From assembly GCA_046330935.1 (NCBI GenBank), contig JAXLRU010000019.1, positions 1 to 14,291 of the forward strand: a stretch of DNA of 14,291 nt. The letters run 5' to 3'. The DNA is from JAXLRU01 sp046330935 (GTDB lineage Bacteria; Actinomycetota; Actinomycetes; Actinomycetales; Kineosporiaceae). The notes beneath the pieces are model-generated. The model saw nothing but the letters and a program-made list of their open reading frames with translations. It ran no database searches and was not told the origin of the DNA. The number at the start of each line of letters is the position of its first letter. Position 1 is the first letter of the stretch. A program made the position numbers and the translations under genes. Positions 1 through 7,425 of this stretch are shown in pieces.

Positions 1-68
1 GCTCACTCGACACCCGCACGGCCCGCCGGCCCGTCCCGGCTGCCCCAGGCGCCCCCGCCCTGCTGCGG

Positions 69-1277
69 GTGCGGGCCGTCACCGCGGCCGAGCACGCCGC
101 GGCCCAGGCCGGCCGAGAGGTCAGCTTCCTGCAGACGCCGGCGTGGGCGGCGGTCAAGGCGGGCTGGCGCCCAGAACACCTGGCGTGGACGGACGAGCGC
201 GGCGACGTCGTCGGGACGGCGCTCGTGCTGCACCGCAGCGTCCCCGGCACCCGCCGCAGCCTCGCCTACCTGCCCGAGGGCCCCGACCTGCCGTGGCGGG
301 ACGTCGCGGTGGCCCCGGCGGCATGGCTGGACCCGCTCGTCGAGCACCTGCGCGAGGGCGGCGCGTTCGCCGTCCGGATCGGGCCGCGGGTGCCCGTGCG
401 GCGGTGGACGGCCCGGACGGCGAAGGCGGGCCTCGCCGATCCTGCGGCCAAGCGGTTCGCCGACCTCCCCGCCGACGCGTTCGAGACGCTGGGCCTGGGG
501 CTGGTCGCGGCGCTGCGGGAGCACGGCTGGTCGCGACCCGACGGTGGCAACGCGTTCGGCTCGGGGCAGCCCCGGCTGTCGGTGGAGATCCCGCTGGCCG
601 GCCGCGACGCCGACGCCGTCCTGGCGGGCATGAACACGCAGTGGCGGCGGGCCGTGCGAGCCTCGGCGAAGGCGGGCGTCACCTGCCGCGAGGGCGGCCG
701 CGACGAGCTCGCGACGTTCTGCGCGCTCTACCGCGAGACGGCGGCGCGCGACGGGTTCACCCCCCGCCCCGACAGCTACTTCACCCGGATGTGGGACGCG
801 ATGCGCGAGGGCCCCGGCGCGGCCCAGCTCCGGCTGCACCTGGCGGAGGCCACGGTGGTGGCCGAGGACGGCACCCCCACGGGCGACGTCGAGGTGCTGG
901 CCGCGGCGCTGACCGTCGACGTCGGGCAGCGGCGCTGGTACTCCTACGGCGCCTCGACGGGGCGGCGGCGTCAGGTGCAGGCCTCCACGGCCTTGCAGTG
1001 GCACATGCTCACGAGTGGGCTGGAGCGCGGCGCGCACGTGCACGACCTGCGCGGCATCGCCGACACCCTCGACCCGGAGCACCCGCAGGGCGGCCTGCTG
1101 CGGTTCAAGCTCGGCACCGGCGGCGACGTCGTCGAGTACGCCGGGGAGTGGGAGCTGGTGCTGAGCCGGCCCACCGCCGCCGCGGTGCGGCTGGGGCAGG
1201 CGGCGCAGGGCCGGCTGGTGCGGGCGCGGCGCTCGGTCCGCACGCTGCGCTCGAGGCGCCCGGGCGGTGCGTCATGA
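69..1277 (+). CDS. FemAB/FemX-family peptidoglycan bridge aminoacyltransferase
   Basis: Enzymes of this family add amino acids from aminoacyl-tRNA to the side chain of lipid-linked peptidoglycan precursor, building the interpeptide bridge on the inner face of the membrane. The protein has 402 residues from the GTG at 69. It shows the usual N-terminal FLQTPAW segment (residues 20-26), a central basic region, and the C-terminal pattern HDLRGI followed by GGLLRFKLGTGG and an EYAGEWELVL strand, where family members typically carry Y/H-DLxG and FK-x-G. The tail after about residue 370 is arginine-rich. No good ribosome site precedes the GTG, and the frame stays open upstream to the window edge, so the true start may lie earlier. 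The stop overlaps the next start (ATGA), so it is probably translated with the racemase-like gene. The amino acid added cannot be read from the sequence. Confidence 0.85.
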   Translation: MRAVTAAEHAAAQAGREVSFLQTPAWAAVKAGWRPEHLAWTDERGDVVGTALVLHRSVPGTRRSLAYLPEGPDLPWRDVAVAPAAWLDPLVEHLREGGAFAVRIGPRVPVRRWTARTAKAGLADPAAKRFADLPADAFETLGLGLVAALREHGWSRPDGGNAFGSGQPRLSVEIPLAGRDADAVLAGMNTQWRRAVRASAKAGVTCREGGRDELATFCALYRETAARDGFTPRPDSYFTRMWDAMREGPGAAQLRLHLAEATVVAEDGTPTGDVEVLAAALTVDVGQRRWYSYGASTGRRRQVQASTALQWHMLTSGLERGAHVHDLRGIADTLDPEHPQGGLLRFKLGTGGDVVEYAGEWELVLSRPTAAAVRLGQAAQGRLVRARRSVRTLRSRRPGGAS

Positions 1278-2420
1278 CGCTGCGGCTGACCATCGACGCG
1301 CCGCGCTGGCGGAGCCACCTGGACGCCTTCGTCGCGGCGACGCCCGGGATCGTGCCCGTGGTGAAGGGCGACGGGTACGGCATCGGCGCCGGGGTGCTGG
1401 CGGCGCAGGTGCGCCGGCTGGGCGTGGACGCCGTGGCCGTGGGCACCCCCGCCGAGGCCGGACCGCTGCTGCTGGGCACCCGCGCCGACGTCATCGTCCT
1501 GCAGCCCTGGACCCCCGCCCAAGGCGCCGGGGACCCGCGGCTGATCCGCACGCTGGCCCGCGCGGACGCCGTCCGGGCCACGGCCCTGCTGCTGCGCGCC
1601 CCGCGCGTGGTCGTCGAGCTCGACTCGCCCGTGCACCGGCACGGCCTGACCGCCGACGAGCTGCGCGACGTCGCGCCGATGCTGCGCGTGCTGCCCGTAG
1701 CCGGGTACTCCCTGCACCTGCCGATCGGCCTGCCCGCCTCGCGGGTGCGCCAGGCGCTGCGGGACGCGGTCGCCGCCCTCGCCGCCTCGGGCGCGCCGCG
1801 GGCCGACCTGTGGCTGTCGCACGTGCCCGCGTCCCTGCTCGCAGAGCTGGAGCGCGAGGTGGGCCGGTGGTGGGACGACGCCGCGGAGGACGGCCGCGGC
1901 GCCGTCCCGTCGCCGAGGCGCGACGCCGACACTGACGCCGACTCCCACGCCGAGGCGCGGCCCGTGCGGCTGCGGCTGCGGGTCGGCACGGCGCTGTGGC
2001 TGGGCGACCGGGAGGCGCTGCAGGTCAGCGCCGAGGTGATCGACGTGCACCCGGTGAGCGCCGGGGCCCGCGTGGGGTACCGGCAGGGCCGGCTGCGCGC
2101 GGGCACGATCGTCGTCGCCGGTGGCGGCACCGCGCACGGGGTGGGGGTGCGCACCCGACGGCGCCGCGCGCGGGCTGCGTCGGGCCCGGCAGGTGGCGGC
2201 CGCCGTCGCCGACGCCGTGGGCCTGGCCCTCCCCTACACGTGGGCGGGTCTGCGGCTGCGCTTCGCCGACGTCCCGCACATGCAGGTGTCGATGCTCCTC
2301 GTGCCGGAGGGCGTGCAGCCGCCGCGGGTCGGGCAGCGGCTGGACGTCGCGGTGCGGCTGACGACGAGCCGGTTCGACGAGGTGGTCCTCCGCGAGGCGC
2401 TGACGCCGCTCGCCGCCTGA
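1274..2420 (+). pseudogene. Alanine racemase-fold PLP protein, frameshifted (sequencing error or real lesion)
   Basis: The N-terminal part matches the alanine racemase barrel. VVKGDGYGIG holds the presumed PLP lysine (K31), ELDSPVHRHG corresponds to the usual D-TGMxRxG strand, and RVGTALWLG follows. HPVSAGARVGYRQ aligns with the strand bearing the second catalytic tyrosine (Y269). The start ATG at 1274 overlaps the FemAB stop. After GTAHGVG the reading frame is wrong: the remaining conserved C-terminal part, including ADVPHMQVSML, lies in the next frame and ends at the TGA at 2418-2420. Dropping one G from the G4-T-G5 run at 2138-2147 restores one 381-residue protein. Left uncorrected, the first frame runs on, open, over the next gene to about 4006. 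A 20-residue acidic insertion (around residues 213-232) is odd. Its coupling to FemAB suggests a role in cell-wall amino acid supply. Real alanine racemase activity is uncertain, because the C-terminal substrate-site motifs differ from those of Alr. Confidence 0.75.
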
Positions 2421-2454
2421 GCGGGGCCCCGTTCGCGAGGCTGCGGGCCCGCTC

Positions 2455-2472
2455 CCGGCACGCCCGTGCCGG
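2455..2472 (+). terminator. Small hairpin after the racemase-like gene
   Basis: CCGGCAC (2455-2461) and GTGCCGG (2466-2472) form a perfect 7-pair stem with a 4-base loop, 34 bases after the racemase-like stop. There is no T-run, so termination is only possible, not shown. The rest of the 126-base gap before the GH3 gene holds short imperfect repeats of about 14 bases (2466-2500). Confidence 0.3.
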
Positions 2473-2546
2473 CAGGCCCCGTCCGGCAGGCCTTGTCCGG
2501 CGCGCTCGACCCGACAGGAGCCGCACCGGGTGCGAGGGTGACAGGT

Positions 2547-3848
2547 ATGCCACGCCGGGTCCCTCGCACCGCCGCTGTGGGCGTGGCGCTGATCGCCGCG
2601 ACCGCCTGCACGGCCGACCAGCCCTCGGGCGGGCGCTTCGACGAGCCCGCCACGTCCACCGCCTCGACCGCGCTCCCGAGCGTGACCGTGTCGTCCTCCG
2701 GCGCCTCGGCGTCCCCCGGTGCCTCGCCGTCGGCGTCCACCGCCACCATCTCGCCGCGCCCGCCCTCGCCCCCGCGACCTGCGGTGGCGGCCGAGGCGGC
2801 ACGGGTGCGCACGTGTGCCCGGGCCGTGACGGCGCGGATGAGCCCGCAGGACAAGGCCGGGCAGGTGCTCGTCGTCGGCGTGCCGGTCGCCGACCCGCGC
2901 AAGGGCGCCGACGCCGTCCGCCGCTACCGCTTGGGCGGGGTGTTCCTGCACGGGCGGACGACCCTCACGCCCGCGCAGCTGCGCGCCCGGGTCGACGCGC
3001 TGCGGGCCTCGACCCGCTCGTCGCGGCCACCGCTGCACGTGGCCGTCGACCAGGAGGGCGGCAAGGTCCGCAGCCTGCAGGGCAGGGGCTTCGAGCAGCA
3101 GCCGCCCGCCGTGGAGCAGGGCCGTCAGGACCCGGCCGTGCTGGGGCGGGCCGCCCGCCGGAGCGCCAAGGGCTTGCACGCGGCGGGCGTCACGGTGAAC
3201 TTCGCGCCGGTCGCAGACGTCGTGCCCGCGGGCACGGAGCGCGCGAACCCGCCGATCGGGGCGTTCGGCCGCCAGTACGGCTCGACGCCGGCGGGAGCGG
3301 GGCGCGCGGTGCCGGTGGTCGTGCGGTCCTCGCAGGCCGAGTCGGTGCAGGCCACCCTCAAGCACTTCCCGGGCCTGGGCCGGGTGCGGGCCAACACCGA
3401 CGTCTCCACCCGCGCCGTCGACGCCCGCACGACGGCCTCGGACCCGGCGCTGCAGCCCTTCCGGGCCGGGATCGACGCGGGTGCGGGCTTCGTGATGATG
3501 TCCTCGGCCCGCTACCCCGCGCTCGACCCGCACCAGCCCGCGGTCTTCTCGCACCGGATCGTCACCGACCTCCTGCGCCGGTCCCTGCACTTCGACGGGG
3601 TGATCGTCAGCGACGACCTGGGCGCGGCGAAGGCCGTCGCCGCCGTCAAGCCCGGCGACCGTGCCGTCCGCTTCGTCGCCGCCGGCGGCGACCTCGTGCT
3701 CACCGTGCAGCCCGCCGACGCCGGGCCCATGACCGCCGCGCTGACGGCGAGGGCCCGCACCGACGCGGCCTTCCGGGCCCGGCTCGACGACGCCGTCACG
3801 CACGTCGTCATGAGCAAGGTGCGCGCGGGTCTGGTGCCCTGCCGCTGA
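2547..3848 (+). CDS. GH3-family beta-N-acetylhexosaminidase (NagZ-like) lipoprotein
   Basis: A predicted 433-residue exported glycoside hydrolase family 3 protein. NagZ-type members cleave terminal GlcNAc from muropeptides or other glycans. A short basic N-terminus and hydrophobic stretch (residues 8-20) end at ATAC, a plausible lipobox with Cys21. A Ser/Thr/Pro/Ala-rich tether follows (about 25-85), then a single GH3 barrel. Motifs in order are DQEGG (168-172), KHFPGLG (272-278), NTD (283-285) and GVIVSDDLG, whose Asp356 is the expected nucleophile. No second GH3 domain is present, as expected for NagZ. The ATG at 2547 was chosen over an in-frame upstream GTG (2466) because it follows GAGGG at 8 bases and begins exactly at the signal peptide. 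It lies downstream of two cell-wall genes, which supports a peptidoglycan substrate, but the substrate is inferred. Confidence 0.88.
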   Translation: MPRRVPRTAAVGVALIAATACTADQPSGGRFDEPATSTASTALPSVTVSSSGASASPGASPSASTATISPRPPSPPRPAVAAEAARVRTCARAVTARMSPQDKAGQVLVVGVPVADPRKGADAVRRYRLGGVFLHGRTTLTPAQLRARVDALRASTRSSRPPLHVAVDQEGGKVRSLQGRGFEQQPPAVEQGRQDPAVLGRAARRSAKGLHAAGVTVNFAPVADVVPAGTERANPPIGAFGRQYGSTPAGAGRAVPVVVRSSQAESVQATLKHFPGLGRVRANTDVSTRAVDARTTASDPALQPFRAGIDAGAGFVMMSSARYPALDPHQPAVFSHRIVTDLLRRSLHFDGVIVSDDLGAAKAVAAVKPGDRAVRFVAAGGDLVLTVQPADAGPMTAALTARARTDAAFRARLDDAVTHVVMSKVRAGLVPCR

Positions 3849-3906
3849 GGCCTCGTGACCCTGAGGCTGAGCGGCGGCGGCGCGGCAGGAGCGGCGACGC
3901 CGCGAG

Positions 3907-3934
3907 GCCCGGCCCCTCGGGGGAGGGACCGGGC
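3907..3934 (-). terminator. Rho-independent-like hairpin downstream of the xylanase gene
   Basis: GCCCGGCCCCTC (3907-3918) and GAGGGACCGGGC (3923-3934) form a 12-pair stem around a 4-base loop. Read as minus-strand RNA, the only non-Watson-Crick position is a G-U pair; read as plus-strand RNA it is a C-A mismatch. It therefore best fits the minus-strand xylanase gene, which ends 24 bases before it. GCGAC (3894-3898) and GTCGC (3935-3939) could extend the stem. There is no T-tract, which is common in very GC-rich actinobacteria. It sits between convergent genes. Confidence 0.55.
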
Positions 3935-3957
3935 GTCGCGGGCGTGTGCGGGGACGG

Positions 3958-6417
3958 TCAGCGCTGCAGCGTCAGCACCGCGGGCCGCCAGGGCAGGGAG
4001 TTGTAGTCCCCACCGGCGCTGGGGGACTTGCCCTGGTAGAGCAGCTGCAGGTTGCAGGGGTCGATCGTCTTGGTCTGGTCGGCCGAGCGCAGCAGGTCGC
4101 CGTGGCTGATGTCGTTCGTCCAGCCGGCACCGGCGTTGGCCTTGCCCGCGAACGGTGCGCTCTCGGACGTCGCCTGCGGGCTCCAGCTGCCGGAGAGGCT
4201 GCCGGAGGTGTAGGACCGGAAGTAGCGGCCCTGGCCGCCGATGGACTCGACGAGCATCAGGTACTGCTGCTGGTTCTTCACCTTGTAGACCTCGACGGCC
4301 TCGAACAGGTTGTTCGTGCTGTCGGTCATGATCGTCGTGTACGAGGTGCCGAAACTGGCCGGGAAGTTCCCCAGCGGCATGCTCGCGCGGTAGATCCTGC
4401 CGTTGTCGCCGGCGAAGAACAGGTACATGTTCTGGCCGTCGGCGATCAGCGTCTGGTCGATCGGGCCCGTGTTCGAGCCAGAGATGCTGCCGGTGAACAG
4501 TGGCTGCGCCGCCGACCAGCCGTTGGGGTTCGTCGGGTCGGTCGAGGTGCGGTAGCTGAACGCGTACTGGCCCCACTGGTAGGACAGCACCCAGATGTTC
4601 TTGGGCGCGAAGTACATGAGCTGCGGCGCGACGGCCGCGAACGGGGTCCCGGCCTGCGCCGCGGAGGACATCTCCGACCAGTTGGTGAAGGGCGCGAAGC
4701 GCATCGACCCGTAGGCGCCGTTGGCGTAGTTCGACGCGTAGACCAGCTTCTTGCCGTTGTAGTCCACGACCGTGAAGTCCTTCAGCGACGCCCAGCCGTT
4801 CGCCGGCGAGGCGAGCGCGCCGGTGGAGGACCACCGGTAGGACGACGGCAGCGAGCAGGACGCCGACGTCGTCGTGCTGGTCGTCGTGCTGGTCGGCTGC
4901 GTGGTCGGGTTCGTCGTGGTCGTGCCGGCGCGGTACGTCCACTTCTGGGGGTCGCCGCCCCAGCAGTCGTAGAGCTGCACGGCGGTGCCGTCGTTCGTGG
5001 AGCCGTTGGGGACGTCGACGCAGCGGCCGGAGCCCGCGTTGACGATCGAGCTGTTGCTGCCCTGCGTGAACTGCTGGTTCGCCTGCCCGTGGCAGGTGTA
5101 GACGATCAACGCAGTGCCGTTGGCGGTCCCCTTGGCGGAGGCATCGAGGCACATCGACCCGTTGAGGGTGCGCAGCGTCCGGTCGGCGGCGTTGAACTGC
5201 CACTGCTGGCCGGATCCGCCGTTGCACGTGGTGATCTGGGCGGCCGACCCGGCGGTGGTGCCGCGGACGTCGAGGCACTTGCCGCCCGGGGTCACCAGGG
5301 CGCCGGCCCCGGCACCCGATCCGCCGCCCGACGTCGTGGTCGGCGTCGACGACGTGCTGGTCGGGGTCGGGGACGACCCGCCGTAGACGGTGCCGCCGCT
5401 GGCGTTGAGGGCGTTCAGGACGGTCGTGTACTGGCTCTTCGCGCCGCCGGAGGAGGTGAAGAGGAGGGCGTTGGTGGAGGACCCGAGCCAGGAGTCGGAG
5501 TCGCGGACGCCCCAGACGGTGATGCCCGCGCAGCGGGTGACGGCCAGGCAGTCGGTGACGACGCCCTGCCACCAGGAGGAGTTGCCGCCGTTGATGTCGA
5601 GCTCGGTGATCTGGACGTCGACGCCGAGGGCCGCGAAGGACTGGATGGTCGTGCGATAGCTGGAGTTGTAAGGGCTGTTGGAGTTGAAGTGGGACTGCAG
5701 GCCGACGCAGTCGATCGGCACGCCGCGGGCCTTGAAGTCCTTGACCATCGCGTAGACGCCCTGCGTTTTCGCCCACGACCAGAGGTCGATGTTGTAGTCG
5801 TTGTAACAGAGCTTCGCGCCCGGGTCGGCGGCGCGCGCGGTGCGGAAGGCGTCCTCGATCCAGTCGTTGCCGGTGCGCTGGAGGTTGGAGTCGCGGCGGC
5901 CTCCGCCGTTGCCGTCCGCGTAAGCCTCGTTGACGACGTCCCAGGCGTAGATCTTGCCCTTGTAGTGGGTCATGACCTGGGTGATGTGGTTGCGCATGGC
6001 CGAACGCAGATCGGATCCGGACAGGGACTGCATCCAGCCCGGCTGCTGGGAGTGCCAGGCCAGGGTGTGTCCGCGGACGCGCTTGCCGTTCTGCTGGGCC
6101 CAGGTGACGATCCGGTCGCCGTTGCCGTAGCTGAACTGGTTGCGGTTCGGCTCGGTCGCGTCGATCTTCATCTCGTTCTCGGCGGTGATCATGTCGAACT
6201 CACGGTTCGCGATCCCCAGGTAGGTGCCGTCCCCCATCTTGCCCGCGGAGATCGCGGTGCCGAAGTACCGGCCCTCCTCGCGGGCGGCCGTGGCCAGGGT
6301 CGAGCCCGCGGCCTGCGCGGAGGTGGGGACGAGCGCGACGGCGCACCCGCCGACGAGGACGAGTGCCGCCGCCGCGGTGGCGGATCGACGGGCAAGGACG
6401 GGCATGCTTCTTTGCAC
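3958..6417 (-). CDS. Secreted GH10 xylanase - CBM13 - GH62 arabinofuranosidase
   Basis: A predicted 819-residue extracellular xylan-degrading enzyme. The GH10 part cuts the beta-1,4-xylan backbone and the GH62 part removes arabinofuranose side chains. Order: signal peptide ending near AQA-AGS (residue 36); GH10 barrel (about 38-342) with WDVVNE (acid/base E164) and VQITE (nucleophile E272); Ser/Thr/Pro and Gly linker (345-373); CBM13 beta-trefoil (374-497) with three Q-x-W/F repeats (GQQW, NQQF, PQKW); Thr-rich linker (498-520); GH62 (521-819). GH62 has SLKDF (D547), GPIDQTLIADGQN (D654) and LFEAVEVYKV (E706) as expected catalytic carboxylates, plus the family-typical FAPKNIWVLSYQW and DYNSLPWRPAVLTL. 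All key residues are present in both domains. The GTG at 6417 was chosen because AAGGAG lies 5 bases upstream; the next ATG (6405) lacks such spacing. The h-region contains VGGC, but the AQA site argues for secretion rather than lipidation. Confidence 0.93.
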   Translation of the reverse strand: MQRSMPVLARRSATAAAALVLVGGCAVALVPTSAQAAGSTLATAAREEGRYFGTAISAGKMGDGTYLGIANREFDMITAENEMKIDATEPNRNQFSYGNGDRIVTWAQQNGKRVRGHTLAWHSQQPGWMQSLSGSDLRSAMRNHITQVMTHYKGKIYAWDVVNEAYADGNGGGRRDSNLQRTGNDWIEDAFRTARAADPGAKLCYNDYNIDLWSWAKTQGVYAMVKDFKARGVPIDCVGLQSHFNSNSPYNSSYRTTIQSFAALGVDVQITELDINGGNSSWWQGVVTDCLAVTRCAGITVWGVRDSDSWLGSSTNALLFTSSGGAKSQYTTVLNALNASGGTVYGGSSPTPTSTSSTPTTTSGGGSGAGAGALVTPGGKCLDVRGTTAGSAAQITTCNGGSGQQWQFNAADRTLRTLNGSMCLDASAKGTANGTALIVYTCHGQANQQFTQGSNSSIVNAGSGRCVDVPNGSTNDGTAVQLYDCWGGDPQKWTYRAGTTTTNPTTQPTSTTTSTTTSASCSLPSSYRWSSTGALASPANGWASLKDFTVVDYNGKKLVYASNYANGAYGSMRFAPFTNWSEMSSAAQAGTPFAAVAPQLMYFAPKNIWVLSYQWGQYAFSYRTSTDPTNPNGWSAAQPLFTGSISGSNTGPIDQTLIADGQNMYLFFAGDNGRIYRASMPLGNFPASFGTSYTTIMTDSTNNLFEAVEVYKVKNQQQYLMLVESIGGQGRYFRSYTSGSLSGSWSPQATSESAPFAGKANAGAGWTNDISHGDLLRSADQTKTIDPCNLQLLYQGKSPSAGGDYNSLPWRPAVLTLQR

Positions 6418-6693
6418 GGCTGCTCCTTGGACCGGGTGATCGCTCACACGCACGCCGGACCTGCGCAAGGGAATGCGTCGAGAAAGGTGCGGTGAGCCGG
6501 GGTCGGCGAACCTAACTCGAGAATCCTCCCGCCAACAGGGCCTGCTCGAAGAATGTTCGTGAGCGCGTCATGCGGACGGACCAGCGGTTGCCGCGCACCC
6601 GGATCACCCGCCGTTCCGCCACGCCCCTGTTCGCCGCCGTACGAGTGATCGTGAACCCGTTCAGTCGAATGCTCGCGCCATCCGTCCCTCCGA
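6418..6693. promoter_or_regulatory. Xylanase leader and upstream region with repeated TCGAGAA-like elements
   Basis: This 276-base gap separates the xylanase start from the end of the SDR gene and should hold the xylanase promoter. It contains an imperfect dyad GTGATCGCTCAC (6436-6447), and three related plus-strand elements: TCGAGAAA (6478-6485), TCGAGAAT (6517-6524) and TCGAAGAAT (6546-6554). The last is part of the near-palindrome CGAAGAATGTTCG (6547-6559). A minus-strand TAGGTT inside the gap could be a -10 box, but its -35 partner is poor. These could be operators for a sugar-responsive repressor; no specific regulator can be assigned. I see no gene in the gap. Confidence 0.4.
6423..6428 (-). 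promoter_or_regulatory. Ribosome binding site deciding the xylanase start
   Basis: AAGGAG on the minus strand stands 5 bases before the GTG at 6415-6417. It sits 17 bases from the in-frame ATG at 6403-6405, which is too far for that start. A longer in-frame ATG at 6468 would add 17 residues ahead of the signal peptide and has no comparable site. Confidence 0.7.
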
Positions 6694-7425
6694 TCACGGC
6701 ACCGGCGCGAGCCCCGCGCCCGTGAGCAGGAGGGCGGGTTCGGGTTCGGGGCGCCGGAGCAGGTCGAGGACGGCGGCGCCGGCGCCCTCGGGCGTCACCA
6801 GCGCGCCGAGGGAGGCGACGTAGGCGTCCTCGCTCACACCCGTCCTCGCGGCGTAGGCGCGCGCCGCCCCCCGGCCGACGTCGGTCAGCGGCGTCAGCCG
6901 GGGCAGCAACGTCACGTACCGCACGCCCAGCCCGGCCCGGTCGGCCTCCTCCTGCGCGTAGGCGGCGAGGAACCGCTGCGTGGCCTTCGCCCCCGCGTAC
7001 CCGCCGCTCAGCGGGGAGCCGCGCAACGCGGCGCCACTGCTCACGACGACGACGCGCCCGCCGTCCGGCAGCGGCGTCAGCAGCGTCTGGCGCAGCCACG
7101 CGAAGGCGATCGCGACGTCGGCGTGCCAGTGGCGGGAGAACGTCTCCCACGTGTGGTCCTGCAGGGCCGCCACGTGCGGGACGGCGCCCGCGACGATCAC
7201 CAGCTCGTCCGGCCGGTGCTCGCCGAGGACCCGCGCGGCCAGCTCGGCGTCCGACGCGTCGCCCGTCACGGCCGCGCCGCCTCCGGGCCCGGCGACCGGA
7301 TCGGACGGCGCCGTGCGGGAGACCGTGACCACCCGCCGTCCCGAGGCCGCGAGCGCCTGCGCGATGCCGCGCCCCAACCCGCGGCTCGCACCGACGACGA
7401 CGGCGGTGCGCCCGTCGCCGCTCAC
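6694..7425 (-). CDS. Short-chain dehydrogenase/reductase (SDR)
   Basis: A 243-residue classical-size SDR, a cytoplasmic NAD(P)-dependent oxidoreductase of unknown substrate. Seen in order: the nucleotide-binding loop GASRGLG (12-18), VAGAVPH (78-84) in the position of the usual NNAG, VVVVSSG with catalytic Ser (129/130), and YAGAK with catalytic Tyr143 and Lys147. The Arg at 15 (GASRGLG) and the SR pair after strand 2 (residues 36-37) lean towards NADP(H), as an inference. The GTG start overlaps the stop of the SRPBCC gene (GTGA), so both come from one mRNA and are probably translationally coupled. The long frame opposite is a composition artefact. Confidence 0.9.
   Translation of the reverse strand: MSGDGRTAVVVGASRGLGRGIAQALAASGRRVVTVSRTAPSDPVAGPGGGAAVTGDASDAELAARVLGEHRPDELVIVAGAVPHVAALQDHTWETFSRHWHADVAIAFAWLRQTLLTPLPDGGRVVVVSSGAALRGSPLSGGYAGAKATQRFLAAYAQEEADRAGLGVRYVTLLPRLTPLTDVGRGAARAYAARTGVSEDAYVASLGALVTPEGAGAAVLDLLRRPEPEPALLLTGAGLAPVP

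Noticed and set aside
1274..2420. Apparent loss of the second catalytic tyrosine (VSAG against VSYG of alanine racemase)
   Set aside because: A better alignment places VGY (Y269) against VSY of the family, with the preceding V-x-x-x-x-x-G spacing identical. The tyrosine is kept.
143..4006. A 1287-codon open frame over the first three genes
   Set aside because: Only the part from 1274 to about 2145 looks like a protein (the racemase-like gene). The rest is Arg/Gly/Pro-rich shadow of FemAB and GH3 in other frames.
3958..6417. Lower GC content of the xylanase gene as a sign of recent transfer
   Set aside because: Most of the drop follows from an Asn/Ser/Thr/Tyr-rich secreted protein. Third codon positions are still mostly G or C, so composition alone does not show transfer.
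6436..6447. CRP/GlxR-type binding site upstream of the xylanase
   Set aside because: The half sites GTGA and TCAC are separated by 4 bases, not the 6 expected for that family. It is kept only as an unspecified dyad.
3946..6495. Very long open frame on the plus strand opposite the xylanase gene
   Set aside because: Its translation is biased towards Arg, Val, Gly and Ala with no domain. It results from third-position GC bias of the real gene on the minus strand.
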